The notes below the pieces were generated by a model. That model had not been told where the DNA came from and made no database searches. It saw nothing but the letters and a program-made list of their open reading frames with translations. A DNA stretch of 64,000 bases from contig JARVLF010000002.1 in the NCBI GenBank assembly GCA_030849465.1, positions 513,328 to 577,327 on the forward strand. The letters run 5' to 3'. Every line of letters begins with the position of its first letter. The stretch's first letter is position 1. Below are positions 1-10,291 of the stretch, piece after piece. A program made the translations under genes and the position numbers. The stretch comes from Moesziomyces globuligerus. Its lineage: Eukaryota; Basidiomycota; Ustilaginomycetes; Ustilaginales; Ustilaginaceae.

Positions 1-960
1 GCCGAGGAGTTCCAGGCGACGTTCGGTGAGGACGCGGCGGCAGCACGCCTCAAACCGCTGCACATCAATGCACAGGCGGTGAACCGCGATGCGAGCGCGA
101 CGCTGTCGCCCAACACAGCCAACACGTTCAGCTTTGCCACGCTCAACCCGAGCTCGGCGGCGGACGACCGATTTTCGCCGCGGATCCGCAACAGCCCAAC
201 CATGGGACGATATTCGCCCATCGGATACAAGGCCGAGACGATCCGCAAGGACTCGGGCGGCGACAACCACTGGCGCAGCCGAGCTACCTCGATCTCGTCG
301 ACGGGGAGTGCGAACGCGAGCACACCGAGCATGGCGACGAGGCCCGAGATGCCCAACCTGACCGAAGTCAGGCGATGGATGGGCGAGGCATCGAGCGTCG
401 CGGCGTCATCGACGGCGGGCGGATCGCGGGACGCGCCTGTCGGCGGCGTGCACGGAGCGCCGGCGACGAGCGGGCCAGCGTCGCCGTCGCCGCAGTCGAG
501 CGAGAGCCAGGTGCAGAGGTCCGAGACGTACGACAGCCTGCACACGACGACGTCGGCGAGCGGCAGCGGATTCGGCAGCCAGACGGGCGAGGAGAACTGG
601 TCGGAGCTGCGCAACTACATCGAGGTGCAGACCGAGGCGATCGTGCACTCGATCCAGGCGCTGCTCTCGGCGATCCGGGAAGGCGCACAAGGCGTGCAGT
701 TGAGCGAGAACCTGACGCAGATCACGACGATCGTATCCTCGATCGTGGCCATCTCCAAGGGCAACCTGCCGGCCAAGAGCAAGGGCGAGGGCGAGCGAAT
801 TCTGGACGAGCTGACCGACAACTGCGACAAGCTGAGCGAGATGCAGAGCCACCCGACGTTTGACAAGAGCACCAAGTCGACCATGGCGAGTGCATCGTAC
901 GGCGTCGCAAAGGGGCTAAAGGCGCTCAATGTGTTGTTCAACGAGGCGGACGCATTGTAG
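1..960 (+). CDS. spa2: Spa2-like polarisome scaffold, C-terminal part (5' end outside window)
   Basis: The frame is open from base 1, so the start codon lies upstream and only the last 319 codons are seen. Residues 1-190 are Ser/Thr/Ala-rich low complexity. The last ~120 residues form a compact helical block beginning ELRNYIEVQTEAIVHSIQAL and continuing LSENLTQITTIVSSIVAISK. To my recollection this matches the conserved C-terminal block of fungal Spa2 polarisome scaffolds, which act at hyphal tips and bud sites with formin and Bud6. The GTG at base 79 is not a start. The identification rests on remembered family pattern; the N-terminal Spa2 homology repeats would be outside the window and cannot be checked. 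An otherwise unknown coiled-coil scaffold is the alternative. Confidence 0.68.
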   Translation, partial: AEEFQATFGEDAAAARLKPLHINAQAVNRDASATLSPNTANTFSFATLNPSSAADDRFSPRIRNSPTMGRYSPIGYKAETIRKDSGGDNHWRSRATSISSTGSANASTPSMATRPEMPNLTEVRRWMGEASSVAASSTAGGSRDAPVGGVHGAPATSGPASPSPQSSESQVQRSETYDSLHTTTSASGSGFGSQTGEENWSELRNYIEVQTEAIVHSIQALLSAIREGAQGVQLSENLTQITTIVSSIVAISKGNLPAKSKGEGERILDELTDNCDKLSEMQSHPTFDKSTKSTMASASYGVAKGLKALNVLFNEADAL

Positions 961-2490
961 TAGTGGCCGGCATGACTTATTGTTGATCGATCTGCGGAGC
1001 ATGATGCCAATGATACCCCCCTTCGGTTGTTCCTGTTTCTTCTTCGGGTGTGTGGTTGCGGCTCGATCTGAAACACATCGGCTTGAGACGCGAATGGGCT
1101 CGATCGATCTTAAAATTGTAGGAGTGTTAGAGTGTTGGGGCTCAGAAGCGCGGGGTGAGGGGCGATTGGCAGCCGACATCGGCGGACGCGTGCGTGCAGA
1201 AAGCGCCACACTGGCCATGCGCTGCCGTCTGCCGGATTACGTGGTGTGGGCTTTTATGCGAGCTGTCTGCTTCGGTGCAGCAGCAAGCTCGGTGTACCCC
1301 ATCCAGCTCTGCCGTGCGCCTCGTCCGACCATGGGTCATGCTTGCAACTCACAACAACAAGAGGTGCATGGCTCCGAGTGAAAGCTCTCCAATTAGATTG
1401 CAGTAGGGAAGCATGGGTGATGGATGTGAATGGACAAAGGTGGCTGGAGGCTCGGATTGACTTACACGAGCAAACAAGGCTCGCCCCAGGTTGAAAGAGG
1501 CGAGACGACGAGTGACCGCATCTCTCACCAACTGCCCCTTGCCTCCACCTGTGGTACAGAACAGCGAGTTAGGCGGTGAGAGGCACCTTTTTTGTTTCCT
1601 GGAACTGCACAACGCAGGCACGCATGCTGTGATGCACTCCGCCTGCAGCGTTGGCCAGACTGTACTGCCACTGTCTTTGTGAGAATTCCCGCTTCTCGCA
1701 CTCGTGGGCAGCCTTGGTCTGTGACACGGATCGGCACCAACCCACGACTCTCTCTACCGCCCGCCCATCCAACACTCGACAGCTCGAGCCTCGCATTCAC
1801 TCGGCACCCTGCCAACACACGGGACCCAGAGCGCCGGAAACACACGCCTGCACTACCGACCCAACGCTCGTGGCCCCCCTCCACTCCGTCACTGCAGCTT
1901 CGGAATCAGCAGAACTCCTCACTGCAAAGCTCAATCAGCTTTCTCATCCTCGTCCTCGCACCACAGTCTTCTGCCGTCATCCGCTGCCTCCCACCATCGT
2001 CCTCACGCTGCTCCGTTCTTGTTCTTGCAGCTCTCTGGCTTGTGCCTCTCCCATCGACCTGGGACGCGACCTCACCGCATACAGCACACAGCTCAACATC
2101 GACCACCGTCCTCACCATCCCACTCGATCCAGCGCTCCAGCTTCTCACCGACTTCCCACCCACCAGATACCCAAAACCTTCGTTGAGATTTCCGATCCGA
2201 GAGCGACGTCTATCGAACCATCCCACATTCCCGGTTTGGCCCATCGACATCGTCCGACTACCGCTTCGTCCTACCTCCTGTTCACAACCCACCGCAGCAG
2301 CCCCAAGCACTTCAGCGCTTAGCACCTCTCGATCTTCGATGCCGACGTAAACTAGCTGCCAACCAATCATCTCGTCCGACTCTCACCAAACGCGGTTCGG
2401 GCCTAGCTGCCCTTCGTGCTGCCTTGGCATCGCCCTCCAGCTCACCTCCGTCTCCACCTCCGCGACGAACGCTGAGCCTGGCTGCCCGTC
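961..2490. other. Intergenic region with long pyrimidine-rich leader
   Basis: This 1.5-kb gap separates the Spa2-like gene from the zinc-finger gene. From about 1,740 to 2,490 the plus strand is strongly C/T-rich with many TC and CC runs. That is typical of promoters and long 5' leaders of regulatory genes in smut fungi. Open frames across it (for example 1,592-2,350) have Ser/Pro/Thr-rich, non-domain translations in two overlapping frames, as expected for pyrimidine-rich noncoding DNA. I infer promoter plus 5' UTR of the downstream gene. Confidence 0.5.
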
Positions 2491-5394
2491 ATGCCTCCTC
2501 AGAAAGACTTCATTCTCTTCGATGATCACGCACCCTCGACCACCCACGACAAAACACTAGCCACCCCCTCAGCCTCCTCGGCGATCCCTGCCCCCCACTC
2601 CTTCACCAAGCATCGCTCACCGAGGCAGTCGCCCGCTTTCGAAGATGCCGCCGCTCCTCTACCCGACGCGATCAGCGACGAAAATGGTCCGCGCCGTAAG
2701 CGTCAAAGAAGCGATGCCTTTGCGCCTCCCCACTCATCGCTCTCCCGCAGCAGCCGCGAGGGGACGACAGGCTCATCCGGACAAGCTTCCAACGAGCGCA
2801 TCTCGCCTTCTGACCCTCCCAGCGGCAGCCTCGGTGCTCCCATGCACGACCTCAGCCTTGCCGACTCGTTGCCCTCGCAGGCCTACGACCGCGCTGCATC
2901 CTCCTCCGCCATGCCCTCACCAGCAATCGCCGCCGGCATGACCCGCGAACAGCAGGAGCGCGTCAAGGCGCAGATCCGTGCAGAGCTAGCTGGCGTTGAC
3001 ACGCGCGCCTTCAAGGGGCCTCTTCGCGACATTCTTCAGAAGCAGGACTATGCTCCTAGGCCCAACGACATGCAGACCAGCCCGCTCTCCGCTTCCAGTG
3101 ACCCCATGCAGGCCGGCGTCGCTCCTTCCTTCAGCCTCTTCCCCGACTACGACATCGGTGGCCCTCGATCCCGCAGCCAGTCCAGCCACAATGGCAAAGC
3201 GACTCCGCACGAGCACAATGCAACCGACGAAGAGATGCCCCCGCTCCTCAGCCAACGCAGCTCCGATATGCGCACCCGAAGCGGCACTTTCGAGCCGGGT
3301 CTGGCTCCCATGTCCTATCCTCCCGCCCGCCATTCTCAAAATTACCTGCCTGAATGGGCCCGTCAGTCCCAGTCGAGCCAAATCAGCCGCGAGTCGTATA
3401 CGCAGCAGCAGTCCCAGTCTTCCCAGCACCGCCCGTACATGCCTCCACCCGCGCTCTCCCAGAGTCTGCTCGCGCAGCGCGGCGGACCGGTCTCAATGCC
3501 ATCGACCGAGCCTAACGGTAACACAGTCTACGCCGAGCCACGCCGACCGCTTAAGCGCGAGTCGAGCGGACTCACCGTTAGCCCGCAAGAAGCCTTCCTC
3601 GACTATGACCATGTGGAGAACGCGCTGTCCCACTCGGGCCTCGGTAAGATGCCCAGCCTCTTTGCGTCCGTGCCGCCCGGACTCTCGGATGCTAAGGCCG
3701 GTGCACCGCTCCATCCAGCAGCTTCGATGGGCACCGCCACGCCGCGCACAGGCTCGCAGCACAACATTGCCAGAGCACGCTATTCTTCCGATGAGGCTGC
3801 TTATGCTACGCGCCCCGTCGCCATGAGTCGCAACGACACCGCCCGCCCGCATCACTACCAGAAGCGTCCAGGCCCCAGCGTGCACCAGAGCCCCAACGGT
3901 CGCTCGCCCTATCCGAACCAGAGCGATGGGCGTGGTTCTGCCAGCCAGGAATCGGGCTCGCAGAGCAGCCTCTTCAGCCCGGCAGACAGCGGCGACACGA
4001 TCTCGACCGATGACGACGAGGATGAGCGTCCCTACTACCCTCCTAACATGCGGCCGAGCATGATCCGTGGCGGGCCCAGCAGCCTCTACCTCAACTATCC
4101 AATCAAGGGCGACGGGCGCTCGTCTCACTCGCCCTCGATGCTCACGCGGCCACTGATGGGCAAGGAGCGCACCTCGAGCACGGGGAGTGGCGCCTGGTCG
4201 CACGTGCGCAGCGAGCCGTGGGCGTTCCGCCAGGCGCACATGAACCAACCTCGCTTCTCCGACGTTTCTGCCTCGAGCAGCGACTCGGATGACGATCGCA
4301 ACGGCAGGCGTAGCGGGATGCAGCATCGCCACGGACACGACTTCCATCCGCGCCACGCAGCGCATCATCAGCCGCATCCGCATCATGCTTACCACCAGTA
4401 CGGTCGCGCACATCCGCATTCCCAGTCGCCGCACTCGCACTACTCCCAGCAGGACCCGCGCGCGGCGCATCGACCGAGCCTGGGGCAGCACCAGTCGTCG
4501 TCGGAGGATGTGGACGATACCAGCGATCGATATGGCCCTCACTCCGCCACGCAGCGTGCGGACGAGCGCGCGTCACGCGCCCACCTACCTGGCGCGCTGG
4601 GTGGTTATGGCTACATCCCTGGTAGCCAGGAGAGCGGGCTGAGCGTCGCGGGTGGCATCGCGCGCGGTGGCGACAGCATAGGCGGTAGCCAGGACGAGAG
4701 AAGCACCAGCCCGTCTATCCGCTCATCGGCACAGACGAGCGACCGCCGCAGTCAGGCCGTCGCTGTCGACATCGGCGCGCCTCCTCCGCTGCTCACTCCT
4801 CGCCAGCCTGCTGGCGGTGCTGCCGTTGCAGCCGATGTAGCGCCGGCGCCCGCGCCAAATGGAGTGGAACGCAACGCACACGGCTTGCCGCTCCGCGACG
4901 AACGCATGGAGACGAGTGGGGGCGACGAGTCGTCTTCGACAGGCACCAACAGTGCGAGTGGCGGGGGCAATGAGTCGGACTACGAGGACGGCTCGCCCGA
5001 CAGCGGATCGAGCAAGCTCGCTGCGCGCAAAGAGGCCAAGTCGGGCACGATCACCACGACGCTGGCGGCGGCCAAGGCTTCGGCGAATGTGGCGGCCGAC
5101 GGGACGACCAAGTGCGACTACGTGTCGCCGATCACGGGTGCCGCGTGTCAGACGGCCTTTCACCGTCCCTACGACCTGGCGCGTCATCGGGAGACAATCC
5201 ATGCTCGAGAAGAGGCCGGTTTCGTCCGCGATGGCAAGCTCAGGTTGGAGAACTGCGTCGTGCTGGGCAAGGAGGTCGATCCGAAGAAATCCACTGCCGT
5301 CGTCGAGTGGAAGTGCAAGTCGTGCGGCGCCAACTTCAGCCGCAAGGACGCCATGCTGCGTCACGAAAGACTCCGCCACAATGCGGTCAAGTAG
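2491..5394 (+). CDS. C2H2 zinc-finger transcription factor (possibly Rpn4-like), 967 aa
   Basis: A single exon starts at an ATG after a pyrimidine-rich leader. The first ~800 residues are Ser/Pro/Gln/His-rich and probably disordered; a His-rich patch lies near residues 600-660. Two C2H2 zinc fingers close the protein. The first, about residues 874-903, has a wide Cys spacing (C-x10-C) followed by RPYDLARHRETIH. The second, near 939-963, reads CKSCGANFSRKDAMLRHERLRH. About 30 residues separate them. A C-terminal finger pair with an RPYDL-RH motif recalls Rpn4, the proteasome-gene activator, but this is recollection rather than a search. The nuclear DNA-binding role is well supported; target genes are unknown. 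Confidence 0.8.
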   Translation: MPPQKDFILFDDHAPSTTHDKTLATPSASSAIPAPHSFTKHRSPRQSPAFEDAAAPLPDAISDENGPRRKRQRSDAFAPPHSSLSRSSREGTTGSSGQASNERISPSDPPSGSLGAPMHDLSLADSLPSQAYDRAASSSAMPSPAIAAGMTREQQERVKAQIRAELAGVDTRAFKGPLRDILQKQDYAPRPNDMQTSPLSASSDPMQAGVAPSFSLFPDYDIGGPRSRSQSSHNGKATPHEHNATDEEMPPLLSQRSSDMRTRSGTFEPGLAPMSYPPARHSQNYLPEWARQSQSSQISRESYTQQQSQSSQHRPYMPPPALSQSLLAQRGGPVSMPSTEPNGNTVYAEPRRPLKRESSGLTVSPQEAFLDYDHVENALSHSGLGKMPSLFASVPPGLSDAKAGAPLHPAASMGTATPRTGSQHNIARARYSSDEAAYATRPVAMSRNDTARPHHYQKRPGPSVHQSPNGRSPYPNQSDGRGSASQESGSQSSLFSPADSGDTISTDDDEDERPYYPPNMRPSMIRGGPSSLYLNYPIKGDGRSSHSPSMLTRPLMGKERTSSTGSGAWSHVRSEPWAFRQAHMNQPRFSDVSASSSDSDDDRNGRRSGMQHRHGHDFHPRHAAHHQPHPHHAYHQYGRAHPHSQSPHSHYSQQDPRAAHRPSLGQHQSSSEDVDDTSDRYGPHSATQRADERASRAHLPGALGGYGYIPGSQESGLSVAGGIARGGDSIGGSQDERSTSPSIRSSAQTSDRRSQAVAVDIGAPPPLLTPRQPAGGAAVAADVAPAPAPNGVERNAHGLPLRDERMETSGGDESSSTGTNSASGGGNESDYEDGSPDSGSSKLAARKEAKSGTITTTLAAAKASANVAADGTTKCDYVSPITGAACQTAFHRPYDLARHRETIHAREEAGFVRDGKLRLENCVVLGKEVDPKKSTAVVEWKCKSCGANFSRKDAMLRHERLRHNAVK

Positions 5395-5611
5395 GTTGAG
5401 GTTGGTACAATTCAGCCCATGTTGCGAGCGACGCAAATCGTGATTGCGCCTGTCGAGTGCTGGCGAGAGCATGTGCGGAATGCGTGAGCGATGGTGAGAT
5501 GAACAATGTGTGGCGCGGAAAACTTGAGAGCAAGGTTGTCTTACAATGAGCTGCGCGAAAACTGACGCACCAACTGAATGTGTATACAATGCTGGCGCCG
5601 GGAAGTATCGC

Positions 5612-5683
5612 GCCTCCTTAGCTCAGCGGTAGAGCACTTCACTAGTAATGAAGAGGTCAGTCGTTCGAGTCGGCTAGGAGGCA
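5612..5683 (+). tRNA. tRNA-Thr (anticodon AGU), copy 1
   Basis: The 72-nt cloverleaf folds fully. Acceptor arms GCCTCCT and AGGAGGC pair over 7 bp. The D stem is GCTC/GAGC and the anticodon stem CTTCA/TGAAG. The loop CTAGTAA places AGT at 34-36 (reads ACU, and ACC by inosine). The T arm is AGTCG-TTCGAGT-CGGCT, and the discriminator is A. There is no intron, and CCA is not encoded. A T7 run follows at once. Confidence 0.96.
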
Positions 5684-5690
5684 TTTTTTT
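5684..5690 (+). terminator. RNA polymerase III terminator of tRNA-Thr copy 1
   Basis: Seven consecutive T residues start at the base after the discriminator nucleotide, the standard Pol III stop signal. Confidence 0.85.
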
Positions 5691-5993
5691 GTTTCACCAG
5701 CGCGGGTTGGGCTTTTTTTTCTTCCCGTGTAGCAGTCCAACACTCTCATATTTCACTCGCAGAGCACTGATGGCCCCGGCCATGACTGTGATTCCCGTGT
5801 GCGGTCATGCTCTTTGGTCTGGGCATCCCCGTTTCAATTGAGATGACAGCGTCAGATCAACACCAATGTCGCTGGCACCTCGCACTTGGGCACAAAGCGG
5901 TGGAACTGATTTCGGAATGATGGTACGGGATTGTGATCCCCTGTGTGATGACGAGAGACTCTGGTATTTACAATAGTGTCGGAGCGGTGCAAT

Positions 5994-8096
5994 CTAGTCG
6001 GCCCGGTAGAGCACGATGGCCGAGCGACTTGGGAGGTAGAGCTGGACGAAGTTCCTGCGCCCGTTCCATTCCATGTCGGTGGTGAACCACTCGGTTGCAT
6101 GGTCGATCCTACCATGGCCGCCGAGCTCCTTGGCGTCAGTGTCGAGGAGGACTTTGTACTTTCCGGGCACGTCTACACCAATTCGGTAATCGGTGTAGGA
6201 CTTGGTGGGATGCCAGTTGCAGACGAAAAGCAGGCCGGCACGTTCGAACGCCACAACGCGATCCGATTCGTGCTTGAGCGAGATGTACGCCTGCGGACTG
6301 GCGAGCCACTTTGCCGTATCCTCTGCATTGTTCATCGCACCGTCAAAGGCGTAGAGGTAGCGGTAGCGGAGCAGGTGGTCGTCGACGAGGTTGAACTGCC
6401 TGCGAGCGTAGTGGAACGAGTTTCCGTTGCCCTCGCGCGGGAAATCGAGCCACTCGGGATGACCGAACTCGTTGCCGATAAAGTTGAGGTATCCCTCGCC
6501 GCCGAGCGCGTGCGTGATGAGACGGATCATCTTGTGGAACGCCAATCCGCGGTCGATGATCGCCGTGCGCTCGGTCAGGTCCGACATGTTGGTGTACATC
6601 TCCTTGTCCATCAGCCAGAAGGCAAGCGTCTTGTCGCCCACCAGCGCCTGGTCGTGCGACTCGGCATAGGCGATCGACTTCTCCAGATGACGCCGGTTCG
6701 TCAGCGTGAAGCAGATGTTGCCAAAGTCCCAGTCCTCGTCCGAGCTCTCCTTGAGCAGCTTGATCCACATATCCGGCACCGCCATCGACAACCTGTAGTC
6801 GAAGCCAACGCCACCCTCGGCGACGGGGCGGCAGAGTGCAGGCATACCGGAGACATCCTCGGCGATGGTGATGGCGTTGGGGTTGTACTTGTGGATCATG
6901 TCGTTGGCCAGCATGAGGTAGACCACCGCCTCGACATCGACCGAGGGACCAAAGTACTCGTGGTAGCCTCCGCTGAAGCCAGTGCCAATGCCGTGGTGCG
7001 TGTACAGCATCGAGGTGACGCCGTCGAAGCGGAAGCCGTCGAAGCCATACTCCTCCATCCAGAAGAGGCAGTTGCTCAGCAGGAAGCGCAACACCTCGTG
7101 GTGGCCGTAGTTGAAGAGGCGGGAGTCCCAGAGCTCATGCCTGCCCTTGCCGCCCTCGTGGAAGTAGAGGTGGTCGGTGCCGTCGAACATATTGAGGCCG
7201 TCGAGCACGTTCTTGCACGCGTGCGAGTGCACAATGTCGAGCAGCACCGTGATACCCAGCGAGTGTGCCACATCGATCAGCTCCTTGAGGTCCTCAGGGT
7301 TGCCGTATCTGCTGCTGGCAGCGAAGAAGTTGGTCACCTGGTAGCCGAACGAGGCATAGTAGGCGTGCTCCTGGATCGCCATGAGCTGGATCGTGTTGTA
7401 GCCGAGCTGCTTGATGCGCGGCAGGACGTCTTTGGTGAACTCCTTGAACTGTCCGACGCGCGCCTCGGGGGTAGCAATACCGACGTGGGCCTCGTAGACC
7501 TTGATATTGTCTGGCTTGGGCGGCTTGGGGAAGCGCATCGTGTATCGCTGGCTCTTGGGCGGGTTCCAGAAGCGGGCGTCGTAGACGGGCGAAACGTCCA
7601 GGTCCTGAGTCACACGCAGGATCCAAGCGGGCAGACGCTCGATGCGCTCGCCCGAGGGCAGAAGCATGGAGATCTTGAGCTTGGAATCATGCGGGATGGC
7701 GCACTGACCGTTGGCAAGCGGAGCAATGGTGATGTGCCACTTGCCAAAGTCGTCCTTGGTCATCTTGTGAGTGTCGCGCGACCAGTTGTTGAAGTCGCCG
7801 ATGAGCGCCGCCTCGACCGCGTTGGGTGCCCATTCGGTGTAAGTGACCGCCTGCGTCTTGGCGTCGACTTGAAAGCCCATGTTGCGGTAGGAGCGCGAGA
7901 AGGCCTCGATGCCGCCTTCGGAAGCTTGGATCTTGTTCAACCAGTCCGAATAGAGGGCGTAGCGCTCTCGAAGCGCGGGTGCGAAGGGCTCGAGCCACGG
8001 ATCACCGCCAACGACGCCTGTGCCATCGGTCGCCTTGGTGTAGTCGATGGGCGCGGGCGCCGCAGCGGCGGACGAGGAGGAAGCAGCGGCCGACAT
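5994..8096 (-). CDS. GLC3: 1,4-alpha-glucan (glycogen) branching enzyme, 700 aa
   Basis: This cytosolic enzyme introduces alpha-1,6 branches into glycogen by cutting and transferring alpha-1,4 chains. The single exon starts at ATG 8096, and its 700-aa length is typical of eukaryotic GH13 branching enzymes. A CBM48-type N-terminal domain (about 75-165) contains [18 protein letters not shown]. The GH13 barrel follows with DIVHSH (287-292), GFRFDGV (354-360, nucleophile D358), AEDVSGMP (412-419, acid/base E413) and ESHDQ (479-483, D482). The family-typical GNEFGHPEW lies near 541-549. All catalytic residues are present. A TATATG-like element sits about 130 bp upstream of the ATG. The gene converges on the zinc-finger gene and is bracketed by the two tRNA-Thr copies. 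Confidence 0.97.
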   Translation of the reverse strand: MSAAASSSSAAAAPAPIDYTKATDGTGVVGGDPWLEPFAPALRERYALYSDWLNKIQASEGGIEAFSRSYRNMGFQVDAKTQAVTYTEWAPNAVEAALIGDFNNWSRDTHKMTKDDFGKWHITIAPLANGQCAIPHDSKLKISMLLPSGERIERLPAWILRVTQDLDVSPVYDARFWNPPKSQRYTMRFPKPPKPDNIKVYEAHVGIATPEARVGQFKEFTKDVLPRIKQLGYNTIQLMAIQEHAYYASFGYQVTNFFAASSRYGNPEDLKELIDVAHSLGITVLLDIVHSHACKNVLDGLNMFDGTDHLYFHEGGKGRHELWDSRLFNYGHHEVLRFLLSNCLFWMEEYGFDGFRFDGVTSMLYTHHGIGTGFSGGYHEYFGPSVDVEAVVYLMLANDMIHKYNPNAITIAEDVSGMPALCRPVAEGGVGFDYRLSMAVPDMWIKLLKESSDEDWDFGNICFTLTNRRHLEKSIAYAESHDQALVGDKTLAFWLMDKEMYTNMSDLTERTAIIDRGLAFHKMIRLITHALGGEGYLNFIGNEFGHPEWLDFPREGNGNSFHYARRQFNLVDDHLLRYRYLYAFDGAMNNAEDTAKWLASPQAYISLKHESDRVVAFERAGLLFVCNWHPTKSYTDYRIGVDVPGKYKVLLDTDAKELGGHGRIDHATEWFTTDMEWNGRRNFVQLYLPSRSAIVLYRAD

Positions 8097-8897
8097 GGTA
8101 GAGGATCGAATCTGTCCGGGCAGCTAGCTTCTTGTGATTCGCGCGGAAGATGCTTTCGATCGTTACAGCAAGACCACAGCGAAATGTGGGGAGAAGGAAA
8201 GGCCCGAAGAAAAGCTCTCTGGCATATAAGAGTCATGGGCGAGTATCTCGCCTGGAAGGTTGAGTTCGAGTCGCCACCGTCGGGCGAGCCGAGCCGAGCG
8301 TGGCTGAAGAGTGGAGGAGCCGAGTGTTGGGAGTGGAAATTCTTGCTGCCAGAGCGCACCTAGCGCGTCGGTGTTGGCTCGTGCTCCAGCGTGCCTTTGT
8401 GCATGTTGGGTGCATTTGGGCCCCCGCATCCAGCAGACGCTCGAATCATTCGCTCGACCAGCGGCGAGAGAAGAAGAAAAACAAAAGGCCCGCTCGCCAA
8501 CTGCACGTTCAAATCGAACCCTGCGCGCCTCTCCAACCCCACGCTGAATTTCACGCCCACCTCGCGTTGCTCTCGCCTGGCCCACACAACGGCGAAACTC
8601 TTGGGCGCTGATCTAGACTCGTCTGTCACTGATAGCAACTTCGCCACTGAACCGCCACGCAAATCAGTCCGCTCGAGCACTGGCTGCTCCTTCGCAAGAA
8701 AGCCTAATCGATCTCTCCATCTCGGTCCACCTCCGACCTCGTATGATTCCCGTCCTATCATCTTTCTCGTCGAGTCGTCGAGGCAGTTCCGATCCGAGAC
8801 TCGCTCAAGCGGGGCTTCCTGGGCGTCTTTCGAAATGCAAATTGAGCGGAAACACGGTGTCACCATATATATGCAATCCAAACTTATGACAGCACAC
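8097..8897. promoter_or_regulatory. Promoter region of the branching enzyme gene
   Basis: This is the upstream region of the minus-strand branching enzyme gene. A TATA-like ATATAA lies at about 8,223-8,228. No convincing gene is seen in the remaining 800 bp; the overlapping open frames have no domain-like translation. Confidence 0.4.
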
Positions 8898-8969
8898 GCC
8901 TCCTTAGCTCAGCGGTAGAGCACTTCACTAGTAATGAAGAGGTCAGTCGTTCGAGTCGGCTAGGAGGCA
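8898..8969 (+). tRNA. tRNA-Thr (anticodon AGU), copy 2
   Basis: All 72 bases are identical to the copy at 5,612-5,683, with the same complete cloverleaf and AGT anticodon. Identity stops at the gene edges, so the flanks are unrelated. T-runs follow at 8,975-8,978 and 8,983-8,989. Confidence 0.96.
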
Positions 8970-8974
8970 CTCCC

Positions 8975-8989
8975 TTTTGCCATTTTTTT
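8975..8989 (+). terminator. RNA polymerase III terminator of tRNA-Thr copy 2
   Basis: A T4 run (8,975-8,978) is followed by a T7 run (8,983-8,989) shortly after the tRNA 3' end. The second run would be the strong stop. Confidence 0.7.
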
Positions 8990-9237
8990 GCTTCCATTTC
9001 TTACTGGCGTCGGAACTCGGCCATATCCATTGACTCAACCATGTGGAGGCAGAAACAGTGTAATTTATTTACAGTATGCAATGAAATGTTGCTCGTGCTG
9101 ACCATTCCATCCCATTCGTTGAAACAGCTCTCGTTGCAGACACCATTCCTCTAGCGGACGTGGCTCCCATCACTGGAACGCATAGCCACAGACACATCTC
9201 TGCAGCCTATATTTGATTAGGGCCCCCTTTTCAAGCC

Positions 9238-9789
9238 ATGTCTTCGTGGGCTTCGAACAACGCCAACCCGCCACCGAACCACGGAGGTAGCGTAGCCGCC
9301 GAAGCCGGAGCCTCGCCCGCTTCGCGCGTCAATCTCGGTCGCAATGCCGGCAAGCTTGACCCCACTCAGCATCCTCCGCTTCCCGTCGCCGAGGTTGGTG
9401 CCGCCAACCGAGCTGCACAGGTGCGCGGCATCTTCCTCGGCATCGGCGGAGGCATCGTCTCGGCCTTCATCTCGCGCAAGGCGCTCAATCTCTCCAAGAA
9501 CGCCAGCTACCTCTCCGGTCTGCTCGCAGGAACCGGCGTCGCCTACATCACCGCAAGACAGCAGCTTGAGCGCAATCTCGGCGCAGTCGAGAACGCAGAA
9601 AAGGGCCTGCTTGGCTCGCTGAGGAGTCCAGACGCCACTGCAGCGGGTCTTCGCGACGGGTCGGCATCGACAGACAAAGACATGCTCAAGTACGACCTAC
9701 AGGCGGGCGCGGAACGTACGCACGAGGCTGGGGTAGCAGGCATGCACGAGCTCAAGGACAAGTACGCCACCACCCGCGGCGATCATTGA
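9238..9789 (+). CDS. Small glycine-rich putative membrane protein, 183 aa
   Basis: I do not recognise a family. The ATG-started single exon encodes a polar Ala/Pro/Asn-rich N-terminus (1-60). Two short hydrophobic, glycine-zipper-like segments follow, near residues 62-82 (GIFLGIGGGIVSAFI) and 90-106 (YLSGLLAGTGVAYI). The C-terminal half (107-183) is charged and probably helical. Two closely spaced gly-rich segments with a basic connector (SRKALNLSK) would suit a helical hairpin in an organelle or ER membrane. The coding frame is clean with GC-rich third positions like neighbouring genes, which supports a real gene. Function is unknown. Confidence 0.65.
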   Translation: MSSWASNNANPPPNHGGSVAAEAGASPASRVNLGRNAGKLDPTQHPPLPVAEVGAANRAAQVRGIFLGIGGGIVSAFISRKALNLSKNASYLSGLLAGTGVAYITARQQLERNLGAVENAEKGLLGSLRSPDATAAGLRDGSASTDKDMLKYDLQAGAERTHEAGVAGMHELKDKYATTRGDH

Positions 9790-9910
9790 CTGGCGCCTCG
9801 ATTCAACGTCCCGCGTATCATCTTGTCACCTCTCATTTTCTCCCTTCCGGTAGCTTTGGAATCGCAAGGAGCATCTTTCTTGTCATTGGCTTGGCAGTCA
9901 CGAACAGCTG

Positions 9911-9960
9911 TAGCCGTGACCCTCGAGGGGGTCCATAGCCGTGATCTTCGAGAGGGTCTG
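9911..9960 (+). repeat. Imperfect 25-bp tandem duplication
   Basis: Two adjacent copies begin TAGCCGTGA and end GAGGGGGTCCA (9,911-9,935) or GAGAGGGTCTG (9,936-9,960). They lie in the gap between the small membrane protein and the TatD gene. No function is evident, and nothing else is seen in this 500-bp gap. Confidence 0.6.
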
Positions 9961-10291
9961 GTCTAGTCGGTTGTCCTCACTTTGAATTTTTCGAACTTGT
10001 GCTTTTCGGACGGCATCTACCATGCTGTCGCTATGAGCTCTTCTGTGCCGCCATGTTGGTTCGTGTCTTCCGACTCTCAATCACAGCGAGCTGAGTGCGT
10101 GGTCAGCCATGTCAAGCGTTGCTTGCACGGGCACTTTGCAGATCTCGAGTCCATGTTCGCTTGTGCCGGGACACCGCGAACCCAAGTGGAGGCATAAAGC
10201 GTGCACGGTCCCGCGGCCGGAGGCATCCTTGTGACCACCATCTACACCGTTGCACACTCCTTCCCCTGCGGATCAGCAAGCCCAGCTAATC

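Noticed and set aside
1592..2350. Long plus-strand frame before the zinc-finger gene
   Set aside because: Pyrimidine-rich leader gives Ser/Pro/Thr-rich translations in two overlapping frames; no domain.
5976..8363. 795-codon plus-strand frame opposite the branching enzyme
   Set aside because: Antisense shadow of a strongly conserved gene; Val/Glu/Arg-rich translation without a domain.
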